Positions 48,001 to 58,400 of a stretch of 64,000 bases of DNA are shown in pieces. Position 1 is the stretch's first letter. Each line of letters starts with the position of its first letter. The translations under genes were made by a program, and so were the position numbers. The stretch is from Marthasterias glacialis (Eukaryota > Echinodermata > Asteroidea > Forcipulatida > Asteriidae): NCBI GenBank assembly GCA_911728455.2, contig OU452228.1, forward strand, positions 6,448,001 through 6,512,000. Direction: 5' to 3'. The notes under the pieces are model-generated. The model was not told the DNA's origin, did not search any database, and was given only the letters and a program-made list of their open reading frames with translations.

Positions 48001-50421
48001 ACCACAGCACCTTGTAAACCGTTACACGGTGCTATGTAAAGGGACAGGTCTCATACTTCAAAAACATAATTCCGCATACCTTGCAGGAAAAAATACTGAG
48101 CGATTTGAGACGCCCAGCGGGTGTGATAAAGTGCTATATAAGAACTGTGTATTATCATTATTATTATTATTATTATCATTATTATTAATAAAATTGAATC
48201 CGTGTAATGACTTACCATTTTCTTCTCATTCAGGACCTGTTCTAGCATGTTCCTCTGCTGGGCTGGTTTCTGTCTTGATGCACCCCCTTGACCGTCATTT
48301 TGGCTCTCCGTCCCATGGATCACAAGGTCCATGCTCAAAACACTCTGGAAAACAGACAGAAATACTGACACTGAAATTATATTCATCACAGTCACCTTCG
48401 CTTCAAACTTCCCTTTTGTATTCAAGACAACAAAACTAACGTACATGTAGTACAGAATCTTTTGCTAGCACCATGCAGCGTCATTTATACAATGTATAAA
48501 TGTGTAAGGTTTCATCAGCTTCTGTAGCCTCTGACCAGTCCAGTGGAAAACAGACAGAAAAACTGAAATTATAATAATAGCCTAAAAATGCTAGTAATAA
48601 TACCGAGTCTTATATAGCGCACGTATCTACCAACAATTAGGGACTCAAGACACTTATCGTCGGCTCAGAACTATAAGGTCATTAACTTCCGTAATCGACA
48701 AAAGGTCATTAACATTTCCAAACTAAAAAACAGTAAATAAGAGTTAAAAATCAAAAACTAATGTTTGTCTATCCAAAAAGTAGTTTAACCTGTTATTCTA
48801 AACTACATTTTGGATAGACAAACCATTAGTTTTTAATTTTTAAATCTTATTTATTGTTTTTTTAGTTTGGAAATGTTAACGACCTTTTGTCGATTACGGA
48901 AGTTAATGACCTTATAGTTCTGAGCCGACGTTATTATATTATTTTTAAGACAGGTTTTTTGAAGTTTTTGAGTTATGAGACCCATTTATGTACATGTAGC
49001 ATCTTATATTTTTTGTATAAGGGTTTACAAGGTGCTGCAGTGCATTCAGCAGCCACTGCCAGAAACACCAAGGCAAACCCCTTCTCTTTTAGCGATAACT
49101 GTAAACTGGTTTTTTTTTACATGCATTACACAATGTACGGCATCTACAGCTAAAAATACGTTCCATCTGAAGGACGAAACAATAGGCCTAATGGTTAAGT
49201 GTCTTACTTCAGGACACAAGTGTCAAGACCGGGACTCGAACCCACCCCCTGCTGATCAGAAACACCAGAGTTTGAGTCCAGTGCACTTGACCGCTTGGCC
49301 ACGACACGCCACGTCATCACAATAAATAATGCCAGACTTCCCTATTACATGTTTTATACCCAGACAATAAAATAAATATAAGAGTTTTTTTTTTTTATTG
49401 ACCCAATTCAACCGGCGTCATCATCACAATAATCTTGGTTGCGCCATTTTGGGAGTCAATGCCCCTGCATGTCATACAGTCTAGTGTGAATTTTAGGTAA
49501 CACACACTTACTTGTCTACTACCAAAATGGTGAGGGTGGCACAGTCACCGTGTGTGACGTGCGTGCGAGCAAGGCCAGTGAGAACACATTTTTTGGCGGG
49601 GGTGCTGGGCGCTGGGGTTGCATTCACAGCAGCTTGTGCCAATATAACAAAACTTAGATGTGAAGAGCCCAGCGCCCAAATAGTGAGAATGCGACATATC
49701 TCTCTTAATATTTTATGTGTTATACTTCCTTCTTGATGAAGTAAGAAGTGTTTTTTATGAGGAGGGGGTGGGGTGCTGTAGTATATTCCAGCACCCCCAT
49801 CCAAAATGTTAGGGGTGCTGCAGCACCCACAGCACCCCTCGTTGGCATGGGCCTGCATGCAAGGGGTCAACAGAAATGCAAAGGGTCTAATCAGTTTCCA
49901 GCAGTAGGCCTATGCTCTGAACACCTTCAAGAGCGTAGATAATCAGAGCACAATCATAAAGAACTGTCTCTTGTCTGACCAATTCAAATTTAAAAGGTCA
50001 CTTGAAACTAAGCAAGTCATTGTGCCAGACATTACTGAAATCGAACTCGCACATGGCTTATTGATGGCGCTACCTTGTTTATCAGGGCTTTTCGTTTCTT
50101 GTAGGTCTCCTTGTATGTCTTGTTACGATGATACTTGCACTTCCACGGCAGCAGTAGGTACTTGCGAGACTTGTAGGCCGTCTTTTGGCAGTCTCCTGCC
50201 ACACACTTCATCTCCACTTTCTTCTCCTCACTTGAACATGATGAGGATGAGGAAGAAGACGATAACGATGAGGAGGATTCCGTTCTCGTCTCTGAGCAGC
50301 AGCCAGACTCCTCCTGGATAAAACTAGGGTTTAAGGAGGGATCTTTCTCATTGGACTGCTGGGTGTCGGACTCCGATGCGGTGTCTTGAGAGGAATCATG
50401 CTGCTTCCCCGGACGAAACAT
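45040..50421 (-). CDS. RFXAP: RFXAP homologue (regulatory factor X-associated protein)
   Basis: Three minus-strand exons, 50421-50074, 48344-48216 and 45174-45040, join in phase 0 at both junctions and give 203 residues. Exon 1 has an acidic and poly-Ser region (SSSSLSSSSSSSSCSSEE), then a Cys/His block (CVAGDCQ, PWKCKYHRNKTYKETYKKRK). Exons 2-3 form the conserved C-terminal segment, NMLEQVLNEKKM joined to ALMQSPVVLEFLQKQQEKK, then a Gln/His-rich tail. These blocks match what I know of RFXAP, a nuclear subunit of the RFX complex that binds X-box promoters with RFX5 and RFXANK. The vertebrate protein is about 270 residues, so this one is shorter. The C-terminal tail QQHQGYGPANQR is encoded by the first unit of the adjoining tandem repeat. 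A 5' UTR intron is possible. Confidence 0.8.
45245..45410. mobile_element. CATAGAGCTGCTT-type MITE, copy 2 (in RFXAP intron)
   Basis: It starts GGGCCCAATGTCATACAGCTG and ends TTCTATGAAATAGAGGGCCC, inverted relative to each other. It shares its right GGGCCC with the next element. Confidence 0.65.
45405..45608. mobile_element. CATAGAGCTGCTT-type MITE, copy 3, adjacent to copy 2
   Basis: GGGCCCAATTTCATAGAGCT and its exact inverse form the ends. The two elements lie head to tail with a shared 6-bp GGGCCC, which suggests insertion of one at the tip of the other. Confidence 0.75.
45975..46128. mobile_element. 154-bp fold-back MITE
   Basis: The ends CCTGGGGTCGATTTCACAAAG and CTTTCTGAAATCGAACCCTGG are inverted, followed inward by ACTAAGAT/ATCTTAGG. 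Confidence 0.7.
46252..46913. mobile_element. AATAGACC-ended fold-back element, copy 2
   Basis: Long imperfect inverted repeats (AATAGACCGATTG, TCACGTGACC, CCATAGGAAAGTGCG) face each other at the two ends. The minus-strand interior reads IPEFVPETFEWL...SSSKSWKEIL, conserved with the copy at 30273-31034. It lies in the RFXAP intron. Confidence 0.7.
46914..47363. other. RFXAP intron sequence, nothing recognised
   Basis: No exon or defined element was seen; it has short repeat-like motifs only (GTAGGGCGCCCTC near 47150). Confidence 0.4.
47364..47735. mobile_element. TTAA-flanked inverted-repeat element
   Basis: TTAA at 47360-47363 and 47736-47739 flank AGGCACTATACAGG at the left and CCAATAGTGCCT at the right. 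It has no coding capacity. Confidence 0.65.
47743..48190 (+). mobile_element. full-length tRNA-headed SINE
   Basis: The head contains an A-box-like GTGGCCGAGCAGATAAGAGC and a B-box GGGTTCGAGTTCC. A core follows with GTGTCCTTAAGCAAGACACT then CTTCGGATGGGACGTAAAGC, and the 3' end is GTGCTATATAAGAACTG plus an (ATT)n tail. The core is of the kind shared by several deuterostome SINE families (family name not assigned). Two inverted relatives lie at 48594-49312 and 55772-56188. Confidence 0.75.
48594..49312 (-). mobile_element. tRNA-headed SINE, second copy, interrupted by a MITE
   Basis: It is the reverse complement of the SINE at 47743, with B-box at about 49236-49246 and 3' end at the TATATAAGACTCGG complement near 48608. 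A 273-bp fold-back element is inserted at 48658. Confidence 0.7.
48658..48930. mobile_element. 273-bp near-perfect palindromic MITE inside a SINE
   Basis: The arms begin CGTCGGCTCAGAACTATAAG and are nearly perfect inverses over about 125 bases. TTAT flanks both sides (48654-48657 and 48931-48934). The SINE at 55772 shows the empty site (CTTATTATATT), which confirms a 4-bp target duplication. Confidence 0.85.
49313..50073. other. RFXAP first intron, nothing else recognised
   Basis: It contains the repeat shared with 42473 (49395-49500) and a GGTGCTG-rich segment at 49590-49840. No exon is supported. Confidence 0.4.
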
Positions 50422-51134
50422 AACTTCTTCTTTTTTTTAGTTTCTTTAAGCTGGACTCACCAGGTCTCTGCAATAAACAAATAATAGCAGTTTGGTAATG
50501 GTGCTCGACTCGCAGAATGGCAACCAAGGACAGGCAGGAGAAGAAGAGGAAAACAAAAGCGTAGGTTGGAGAGATAAAACCACCACATATTTAAACACAG
50601 CAACATGGAGTAGAATGACAAGTGACAGAAGAGAATGGGAAATGTTCCGAGGAGGGATTCATCCAACAAAGGATGGATACAGCCTGATAAACACAAAAAT
50701 GTAATCATCAGACTCAAGAAATGTTATTTGAAGCATTGTAGGCCTATGTGGTAGCTCTGATAATCATTAGCCCTTGGTCATGTCTCTTAGACCTACAATG
50801 TCGATGTGTAAAAGTTTAGTAATTTTTTTCCACAGTATGATGAGTCAGACTTGCAAGGTCGTATTAGTGCCCCGGGGAAGCATCTAGCTTATACGTAGCC
50901 CCATAAATAGTGCAAATACGGCTGTGACCCACATTCAGACATCTACTTTCGAATTGAGCCTTAACATTTTTTTTGCCAAAATTTGACCCTCGATGTCTGA
51001 TCTCTTGTCATTGCCCGAGAGTCTGGAATATATTAGATCTGAGAAGAGATGACTTATTTTGGCGGAATTTTATGAAAAATCTCAGAAACGATACCGACAC
51101 AATCAAACATCGTCGGGGCCATGATGGTTGCTGT

Positions 51135-51146
51135 TGCGCATGCGCA
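51135..51146. promoter_or_regulatory. NRF-1-type binding site
   Basis: TGCGCATGCGCA fits the NRF-1 consensus YGCGCAYGCGCR exactly. It lies 12-18 bp upstream of the ATG of a signal-peptide-like exon and is GC-rich in an AT-rich setting. Confidence 0.5.
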
Positions 51147-51164
51147 CTGTACACCGATATGAGT

Positions 51165-51237
51165 ATGACCTTTACTCCTCTAGTCTTTTTTGTGTCGCTG
51201 TTCGCACTGCTTGGAACCTTCACGTCCTCACTTCGAG
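51165..51237 (+). CDS. candidate signal-peptide first exon of an unidentified gene
   Basis: ATG at 51165 (another at 51159 in frame) opens MTFTPLVFFVSLFALLGTFT then SSLR, a good signal-peptide shape. It ends in phase 1 at CGAG|GTAAAC (GT at 51238). A phase-1 first intron after a signal peptide is common in secreted proteins. No matching phase-1 exon was found before the MOSPD2 start, and MOSPD2's second exon starts in phase 0, so the partner exons are unknown. It may be chance. Confidence 0.3.
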
Positions 51238-52453
51238 GTAAACGCTTCTCAAGATATCGCTAGTACAAGACAACCTTTCAAGTCAAAATTTCAAAAAGAG
51301 TACAGCGCCCCAGTTATTGTTCTAGTGTACATATACTGCAGGCTAGTATATAAATATTGACTGCTTCGAGTGGCATAGTAAAACTAGTCAGTCGAGGTGA
51401 TCCCTGGAGCACCGAGAGTGACTAGTTTTAAAATGCCATCCATGAGATAAAGTAGTCAATATTTGTTTTATAACACCTCAATGTCATCCATTTTTGTGGT
51501 AATATTCGTTAAACAACTGTGCGTATGTAGTAATCAATCTTCAAACAACTGTACAAAATCTGACAGGAAATCTTCACAAAAAGAAAGATGGGTACCAGAC
51601 TAATATTATTGCCTTCGTTCTCATATATCGTATTTCAAATGCACGTATTATTTGATCGTTTCACTTGGTTCGAGGTTGTCACACAGCTCATTTAAATCAA
51701 CGCTTGAAGTCAATGCAGTCAGGGTACCAGGGTATCCAATCGATAGTACATCGGTTGCTAGGCTATTGTTGGATAGTACCGTTTAATAGTTCTTTTGATC
51801 AGTGTGCATTGCAATAGTAAAAACACACAACACCACGTGACGCACGTTCGGCCAATCAACAGATAGAATCAAAGGAAGAGGTGTTACAATTAGTACAATC
51901 ACTCATTAGTCAAGTCATAAGCATGCTGATCAGAAAAATTGAAAAGTCCTAAATTGCACAAATAAATGCATACGTTAGACTAGTCAAATAGATTAGATAA
52001 TTAATATCAGAATATAGAAATAAAATAGCCATTGTTAGGACTTAGGTAGACAAAATAATTATAAATTAACTACCTTGTTTAACCAGTTTACATGTTAACC
52101 TGCATTCTCTATCTGATGACTGATGAATGCATCTAATTAAATTCACCAAAAATGAACTCCGAAAAAATTATGTAGCACTTGCACTTTGCAGACAGATCAA
52201 GATGAGCTAGCTGCAGAGCTAGTTTTTAGTAGAGGCGAGAGCTGTCAAATCACAATGTCAATGACAATGCTTAGCGCCCTCAAGTGTCAGCCACTGGTTA
52301 TTGCAAATTGTAGTAAACTTACAAAACAAAGTCATCTCGGATGCACAACGACGGCAGGACGATCTCAATGAAATTGGTGCTTTTCACGGGAATAAAACGC
52401 CCGATTGTTCTTATTTGTGTATTTGATTTGCTACCGACGTATAAACACCAAAA

Positions 52454-55400
52454 ATGCCCGGGCCAAGGCCGCAGGTAAGTTAAGGAAAGCTGATTTTGGT
52501 AGTCACGAACTTTGTCTTCCGTGTGCCGTCCCATACTGGTCGGTGTGTGCATACCGCACCGACCGCAGGGCATGCACTGCAGGCCTAGGCCATTCGCCTT
52601 GCAAAAACCTGACCTTCAACTTAACTTGATAGGATTATGATATTGATATGAATGTATGTCAAAAATGCTGTAACTGGCTGCCACTTTATCTCCCTTAATT
52701 TAGGTCAAATTATATCCTTACCTGTCCAGAAAGGTTGACAATATATACAGAGGAACAGGCACTTTCTTTGAATGATGTGTAAAAAGTGTAGAAATAGGCC
52801 CCTTATAATGAAAAATTTGTCATTTTCACGTCTAAAGTTGGGCTTGACAACGCTACTTGCTAAATGCCATTTTAGTTACTTTGGGCATGAATGCGCGAAA
52901 GTTGATTTTTCTTTTTTTAAGGTCAATAATTAGCGTTTTAGCTACCAATTCCTGGAGAGGAATATAAAAAAAAGGGGGGAAATAAAGCCCTTGTATGTTT
53001 AAAGTACAAAGATTACTGTTCATTCATTTGGTAGACTGGCTTATACAAACTGATTTTCCTCCAATTTACCTACGAAAACGCTGTTATACATCGGGACATT
53101 AGTTGTTGTTATATGGGTAGTAGCCAATGACAAGCACAGCTCACCTTCAGCAGTCAGTCGGGACAGCTTACTGCTTAGTTCAGTACATTGAAGATAAAAG
53201 TAATCAATAAAACAGTCATCAATGTAACAGAAGTACAATCGCTCATGTTTGAATCATCACTTTATTATAGTCTTACAGTATGCACCTGTTACATTGTAAT
53301 TATTAATTGATTATAAGAAATGCTCCACACTAAGTCATTTGGTTTACTTTATGAATCATCTACATGTAGGCCTACAGATCACTGTTTCATTTTTATCATG
53401 TCACTTTGCCTTCTCTTTTGTTCATTCACTGTTTTTTTCTGTTTTGACAGTTGGATGTAGACATTGTCGCTCGTTTCAGAAAAGAGTTTCTAGAGCAATA
53501 CACAGAAGGTAAACAATCCAGGGATTTAGAGTTTAACACCCAGTTCAGACTGGTGCTCTAGAGTCGCACCGAACCAAAGTATTGAATTAAGTACATTAAA
53601 AGTTTGACATCTGAAACAGTTAGGAGCAACTAGATGCGCTAGAAGGTCGAAAGATCGACTGTTGCTGTCGGTCGGAACGACTCTGGAGCATCTTGGATTC
53701 AGACGTTGATCTTGTCATGAGCCGAATTTAATGCAAATTTATGTTAATTAAGTTCGCCTGTCTGAAACCCAAAATCTAGCATCGCTCTGTATCTATTTGG
53801 TTCAGCGCGATTCTGGAGCGCCAGTCTGAAACGGGTGTGAGGCAAATCTGTTTAGTTTTGACTTTGAAATAGTTTCAAAGTCCAGGAACAAACTGTGTGG
53901 CTCCGCTTTAGAACAAACTAGATAAGTTTTACTGATCCAGATCTTTATTTTTTAAACATGCTTGGACAAAGATTATGGTTTTATAAACAAAGCACCAAAT
54001 CTAACTGTTACAAACATAAACAATAAGGTAAAAATGACGCACTGTTTTCCAGAAATTTGAGCATTGTTTGTAATGAATTTTTACAGAGACAATGTGAATT
54101 TTGATGGTTTTGTTTATGTTTGCTTACCCACTGTGATTTGATTGTTTGTTGTGTACAAGATGGAGTAAATGAAGCCTATGATCCATGTGACGTGGAGACG
54201 TTTCGTACCAGTGACAAATACGTCCACAAGTTCCTGATGATCGCCAAGTTTGATTTCAAGCTCACAGGGGAGAAAGTCAATGCAGTGTTCAAATGGAGGA
54301 AACAGTTTGGTTTGAATGGTGGGCTTATTAAAAAATCATCATATTATATTGCATTTATCATCATACATTGCATGCAATTTGACCCTTTGCAAAAGAAATT
54401 TTACAAAACAGACAAGTACAATTACAGATTGTACAATATTGAATGCTTTTTAACAAAACGGATATTTATGTAACTCATTTTAATTGCTGTTTAAGACCTT
54501 GCAGAGTCATGGTCGTGCGATGAAGGACCTCACCTTTGGCTTGGTCCTTTATTCCACCACCACGACCCTGCTGGTCTTAAACTGCTGTTTAAAGGTTTGG
54601 TGAATTACGAAGTATTGATGTTTTTAGTTTACACCTAATAATTATCATACAATAATTCAGTTGGAATTTTTTTTTTTTTGCCTTCCAGTTTATTTTTACA
54701 TGATATATTTTCTTTAAAATATGGTCTTCAGGAACGCCCACAAAAATAGGTCACTTACTGACATGGCTGGATTCCTTTCGTGACATCATCGTTACAAAAT
54801 TTATTCATGAGCTTTTCCAGAGGACAACCGTTTCTGGACTGGGTTTGCCAAAGGAATGACAAATATTGTTCTTTCTTTTCAAAAATTCACTCATGAATAT
54901 ATATTATGTAATGCATGTGATGTCACCGAAGGAATCCAGCCATGTCAGCAAGTGACCTATTTTTGTGGGTATTCCTGAAGACTGTTATTTTTAAAGAAAA
55001 TAAATCATGTAAAATTATACAGGAAGGCACAAAATGATTTTTCTCAACAGAATTATTGTATATTAACTGTTAGGTGTAAAAAAAAATCATCAATACTAAG
55101 TAATTCGCCAAACCTTTAAGACCTCTTCTTGCATTGGGTGCATGGGTTTCTTCTGTTTGTACAGCTGGTATTATGTGGAAACCCACATGGCTTGTGTACT
55201 GTGGACTTAGTCTCCACAGTCTCCTGTGGTATTTTGTGGAAAGAGCCAGTTGGTCAGGACAGTACACTGAACTTTCACAAGTCTATTTTATAAGCTGTAT
55301 TTGGTAGGAAAGTTGATAGGAGAACAGGCGGCCAGAGAAGTCGCTGTTCTAGGCTGATGGTTACTATTGCATTAAACAGGAAATGTTTCTTTCTTTAAAT

Positions 55401-58400
55401 GCTAACCTTGTTCCTGTTTCATTCGGCAAGACAAACATCTTTCTCTTTGTCATGTTTGTGCATCCTGTAACATTCAGCAGGAAGCATGGGTGCAGTCTTG
55501 GTTAAATTTATGAATTGTTTTCCTTGTTTCAATTTTTTTATTTTTTTTATTCAGATCTGACGTTCGAGAGTTTTGATGAGGAGGTACTGTCCATGGGTGG
55601 GTTTTACTGCCACAACAAATGCAAACTGGGAAGACGAATCGGTTAGTGTCTGAAAATCTACATAAGATTTAAAAAATATTACAAAGTATCAAGAGTGAAT
55701 CACACACAGGATCTTGAGGGTTCAAACTAAGTTGTGTTGGTCTTGCTGCCTTCATCCTTGGCAAGTCTACTCATAATAATACCGGAGTCTTATATAGTGC
55801 ATGTATCTACAACAATCAGGTACTCAAGGTGCTTATTATATTATTTTTAAGACAGTTTTTAAAAACATTTGTTTTTTTAATTATGAGAGCCGTTTGGGTA
55901 GCACCTTGTAATGGTTTACAAGGTGCTGCGGCGCATTCAGCAGCCACTGCCAAAAAAATCAGGGCAAATCCCTTCTCTTAGTGATAAATGTAACTGGGTT
56001 CTTTTATGTGTATTACACAACGCATGGGACCTACGGCTTTACGTCCCATCCGAAGGATGAAGCAATAATGGTTAATGTCTTGCTTAAGGACACAAGTGTC
56101 CAGACCGGGATTCGAACCCACACTCTGCTGATCATAAACACCAGAGCTTGAGTTCAGTGCGCTTGACCCCTCGGCCATGACATGTCACAATATGATAAGC
56201 CATAAATGCTTCTCTTCACCTAGGTGTATAAATGGGTACCAGTATGTTTGATGTTACCATGAACGTTGATTTACCGTTTTAGCTCTGTATCGCTTCTTTG
56301 GGTTGTATGTTTTAGGAAGTTGAGGGAACAGATTAAGTTTACGTGATGACTTAATAGTAAGCCAAAAATACTTCACAAAAAAGTGCTATAAATCAAGGTT
56401 TGAAATTAACATTTTGGGGCAAATAGTCAGCACTTGCCCATCCTTGTATTTTCTCTCGCCCGCTTCCAACATCCAAAATTGAAGTAACTGTATCTGATTT
56501 TGTCACACAAGAGATTTATGTGGGCAAGTTGGCAAAACATGTTCAAAGTAACAGTATCTTCCAGCATGGGCGTACATTCACAGAAGGTGAACGAACTAAG
56601 CCTGGCCATTCCACTTCAAATGGCATGGTGTTTCTAGAGGTTATGGGGTGGACTTCACAGACAGTTATGAGTGAAGTTATTAAAAAAAAAAAAACTAACA
56701 TGATTGTGTGGTAGTTTATAGCAGCATGACTTGCCAATAAATGCTTTGTCGAAACTTCCTCAAAGTGCTGCATGATGACAAGTATTTTGTTAATTGCAAA
56801 ATAAAAAGCTGTTTCAAAGACTTGCAAAAACACAACTAAAAGCATTAAAATATGAAGACAATGAAATCAAAATATCAAATTGAAAACTACAATAACTTGT
56901 GTAGGTTTTTTGTTTACAGAGGAGCTCCAAAGTCAAATTGGTCTTTTTGTATTCCTTTTTTCCAAAAAAGATTGAGTCAATATGAAAGTGGAAGAAATTA
57001 CAAGTCTCTAAACTCACAGTAAAGTGTTGTATTATGTCATTTTATTGGCATTCTTTCAGAGGGAAACTTCAAACACTGACGTCTTTGGATGCCAAGAGTA
57101 AATGGGTACATTCCACACAGGCAATTGTTCATTAGTCAGAAGTTCAAATTCAATGCTGTTTTTGATTGAATACCGCAGAGAATCAGGAATTAATTCTCGT
57201 AAAAAAAATTGTATAGACCCATGTATCTGAAGTGTGGTGTCATTGGATGTTTTTGCATTGGAAGGGTATCAGACCTAATGGTATTTTACACTGTTCTAAT
57301 GTCAGTGAATGTGAGGTACATGTAAGAGGCTTGTAATTTTTTCCTCACTTTCATAAGGAATCTATCCATTGGTAAATGAGTGCATTACAAAACTGAACTT
57401 GACCTTAGAGCCCCTTTTTGATGTGGTTGGGCAGGTAAATTGTGAGCCTGCCAAAGACAGCCCTGGGGGGGGGGAGGGGGGGCTTAGTATGAAGTTTAGT
57501 CTGTGCATCTAGCAACAAGTGCCTGCATGGTGACATCCCATTTAAGGAGTTTGTGCAGTAACACAAACCAGACCTGACCTGACCCGACCTGACCCGACCT
57601 GACCCGACCTGACCCGACCTAACCTGTCCTGTCATGTATGTGATTAATGTCTTTTTTTTTGTCCTCTTAGTGTGGTTTAGAATATGCAAGTACAAGAAGG
57701 ATCCCAGTAAAATTGAAGTAGCCAAGAAGTTCATGGCATTTTGGCTGAACAAGGTAGAGAGCGAAGGCATGGGAGATGATGTTGTCATTCTCATGGACAT
57801 GACTAACGCTGGACTTGGTAACATGGTAGGTTTGGGGGCAGGGTCCCAAGGTCAACTAGGGGTCATGTCACTCAGTGTGGGAAGAGCCTTGTGGATTGAA
57901 CTGAAAAGAGAGATAACATTTGAAAAGTGTTGGTTTCAACTTGTTTTCTATTTCTTCAGGGTGGGGGGGGAGGTCTCGTTCCCTTGAGCCAAACAGGTTT
58001 TGATTACAGTGAGGGAAAATAAGTTTAACAAGATATGAAAAACATCTTAAAACCCTGGTGTCAGCGGGGAGGTTAAAAAATAATCCAACAATTACCAAAT
58101 ATTGTCATAATTTTTTTTTTCAATGGGCCAATAAGGCCAAGATTTCATGTAATACTCACCCCTGGTATACCCCACAAGCCTGTAGACTCCTATTGGCCAG
58201 ACCCTAACCACTGCAGAGTAAGAAGTGTTGAAAGACGGTAGCCCAAAGGTGCCACCATATCTTAGTGCAGTAATTGGATAATCTTTTGCTAGGATGTTTA
58301 TGTGTAAACCCCTTGAGCCGCCCAGGGATTAGACAGGTCGTAAATGAAACAATCCTGGCCCATACAAAAGCCATGTCAATGTCCTGTGTCTTATGCGCAA

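Larger units (their letters stand above)
50422..52453. promoter_or_regulatory. head-to-head intergenic region between RFXAP and MOSPD2
   Basis: RFXAP is transcribed leftward and MOSPD2 rightward from this 2-kb interval. A perfect NRF-1-type palindrome TGCGCATGCGCA is at 51135-51146. No TATA box is evident. Whether one bidirectional promoter or two separate promoters act here cannot be decided from sequence. Confidence 0.45.

Noticed and set aside
47789..48439. 216-residue open frame
   Set aside because: It runs through the SINE and its ATT tail and overlaps the RFXAP exon on the other strand; it has no domain.
50492..50704. reverse-transcriptase tail of a LINE
   Set aside because: The frame WRDKTTTYLNTATWSRMTSDRREWEMF is only loosely reminiscent of retroelement C-termini; no catalytic motif, poly-A tail or target duplication was seen.
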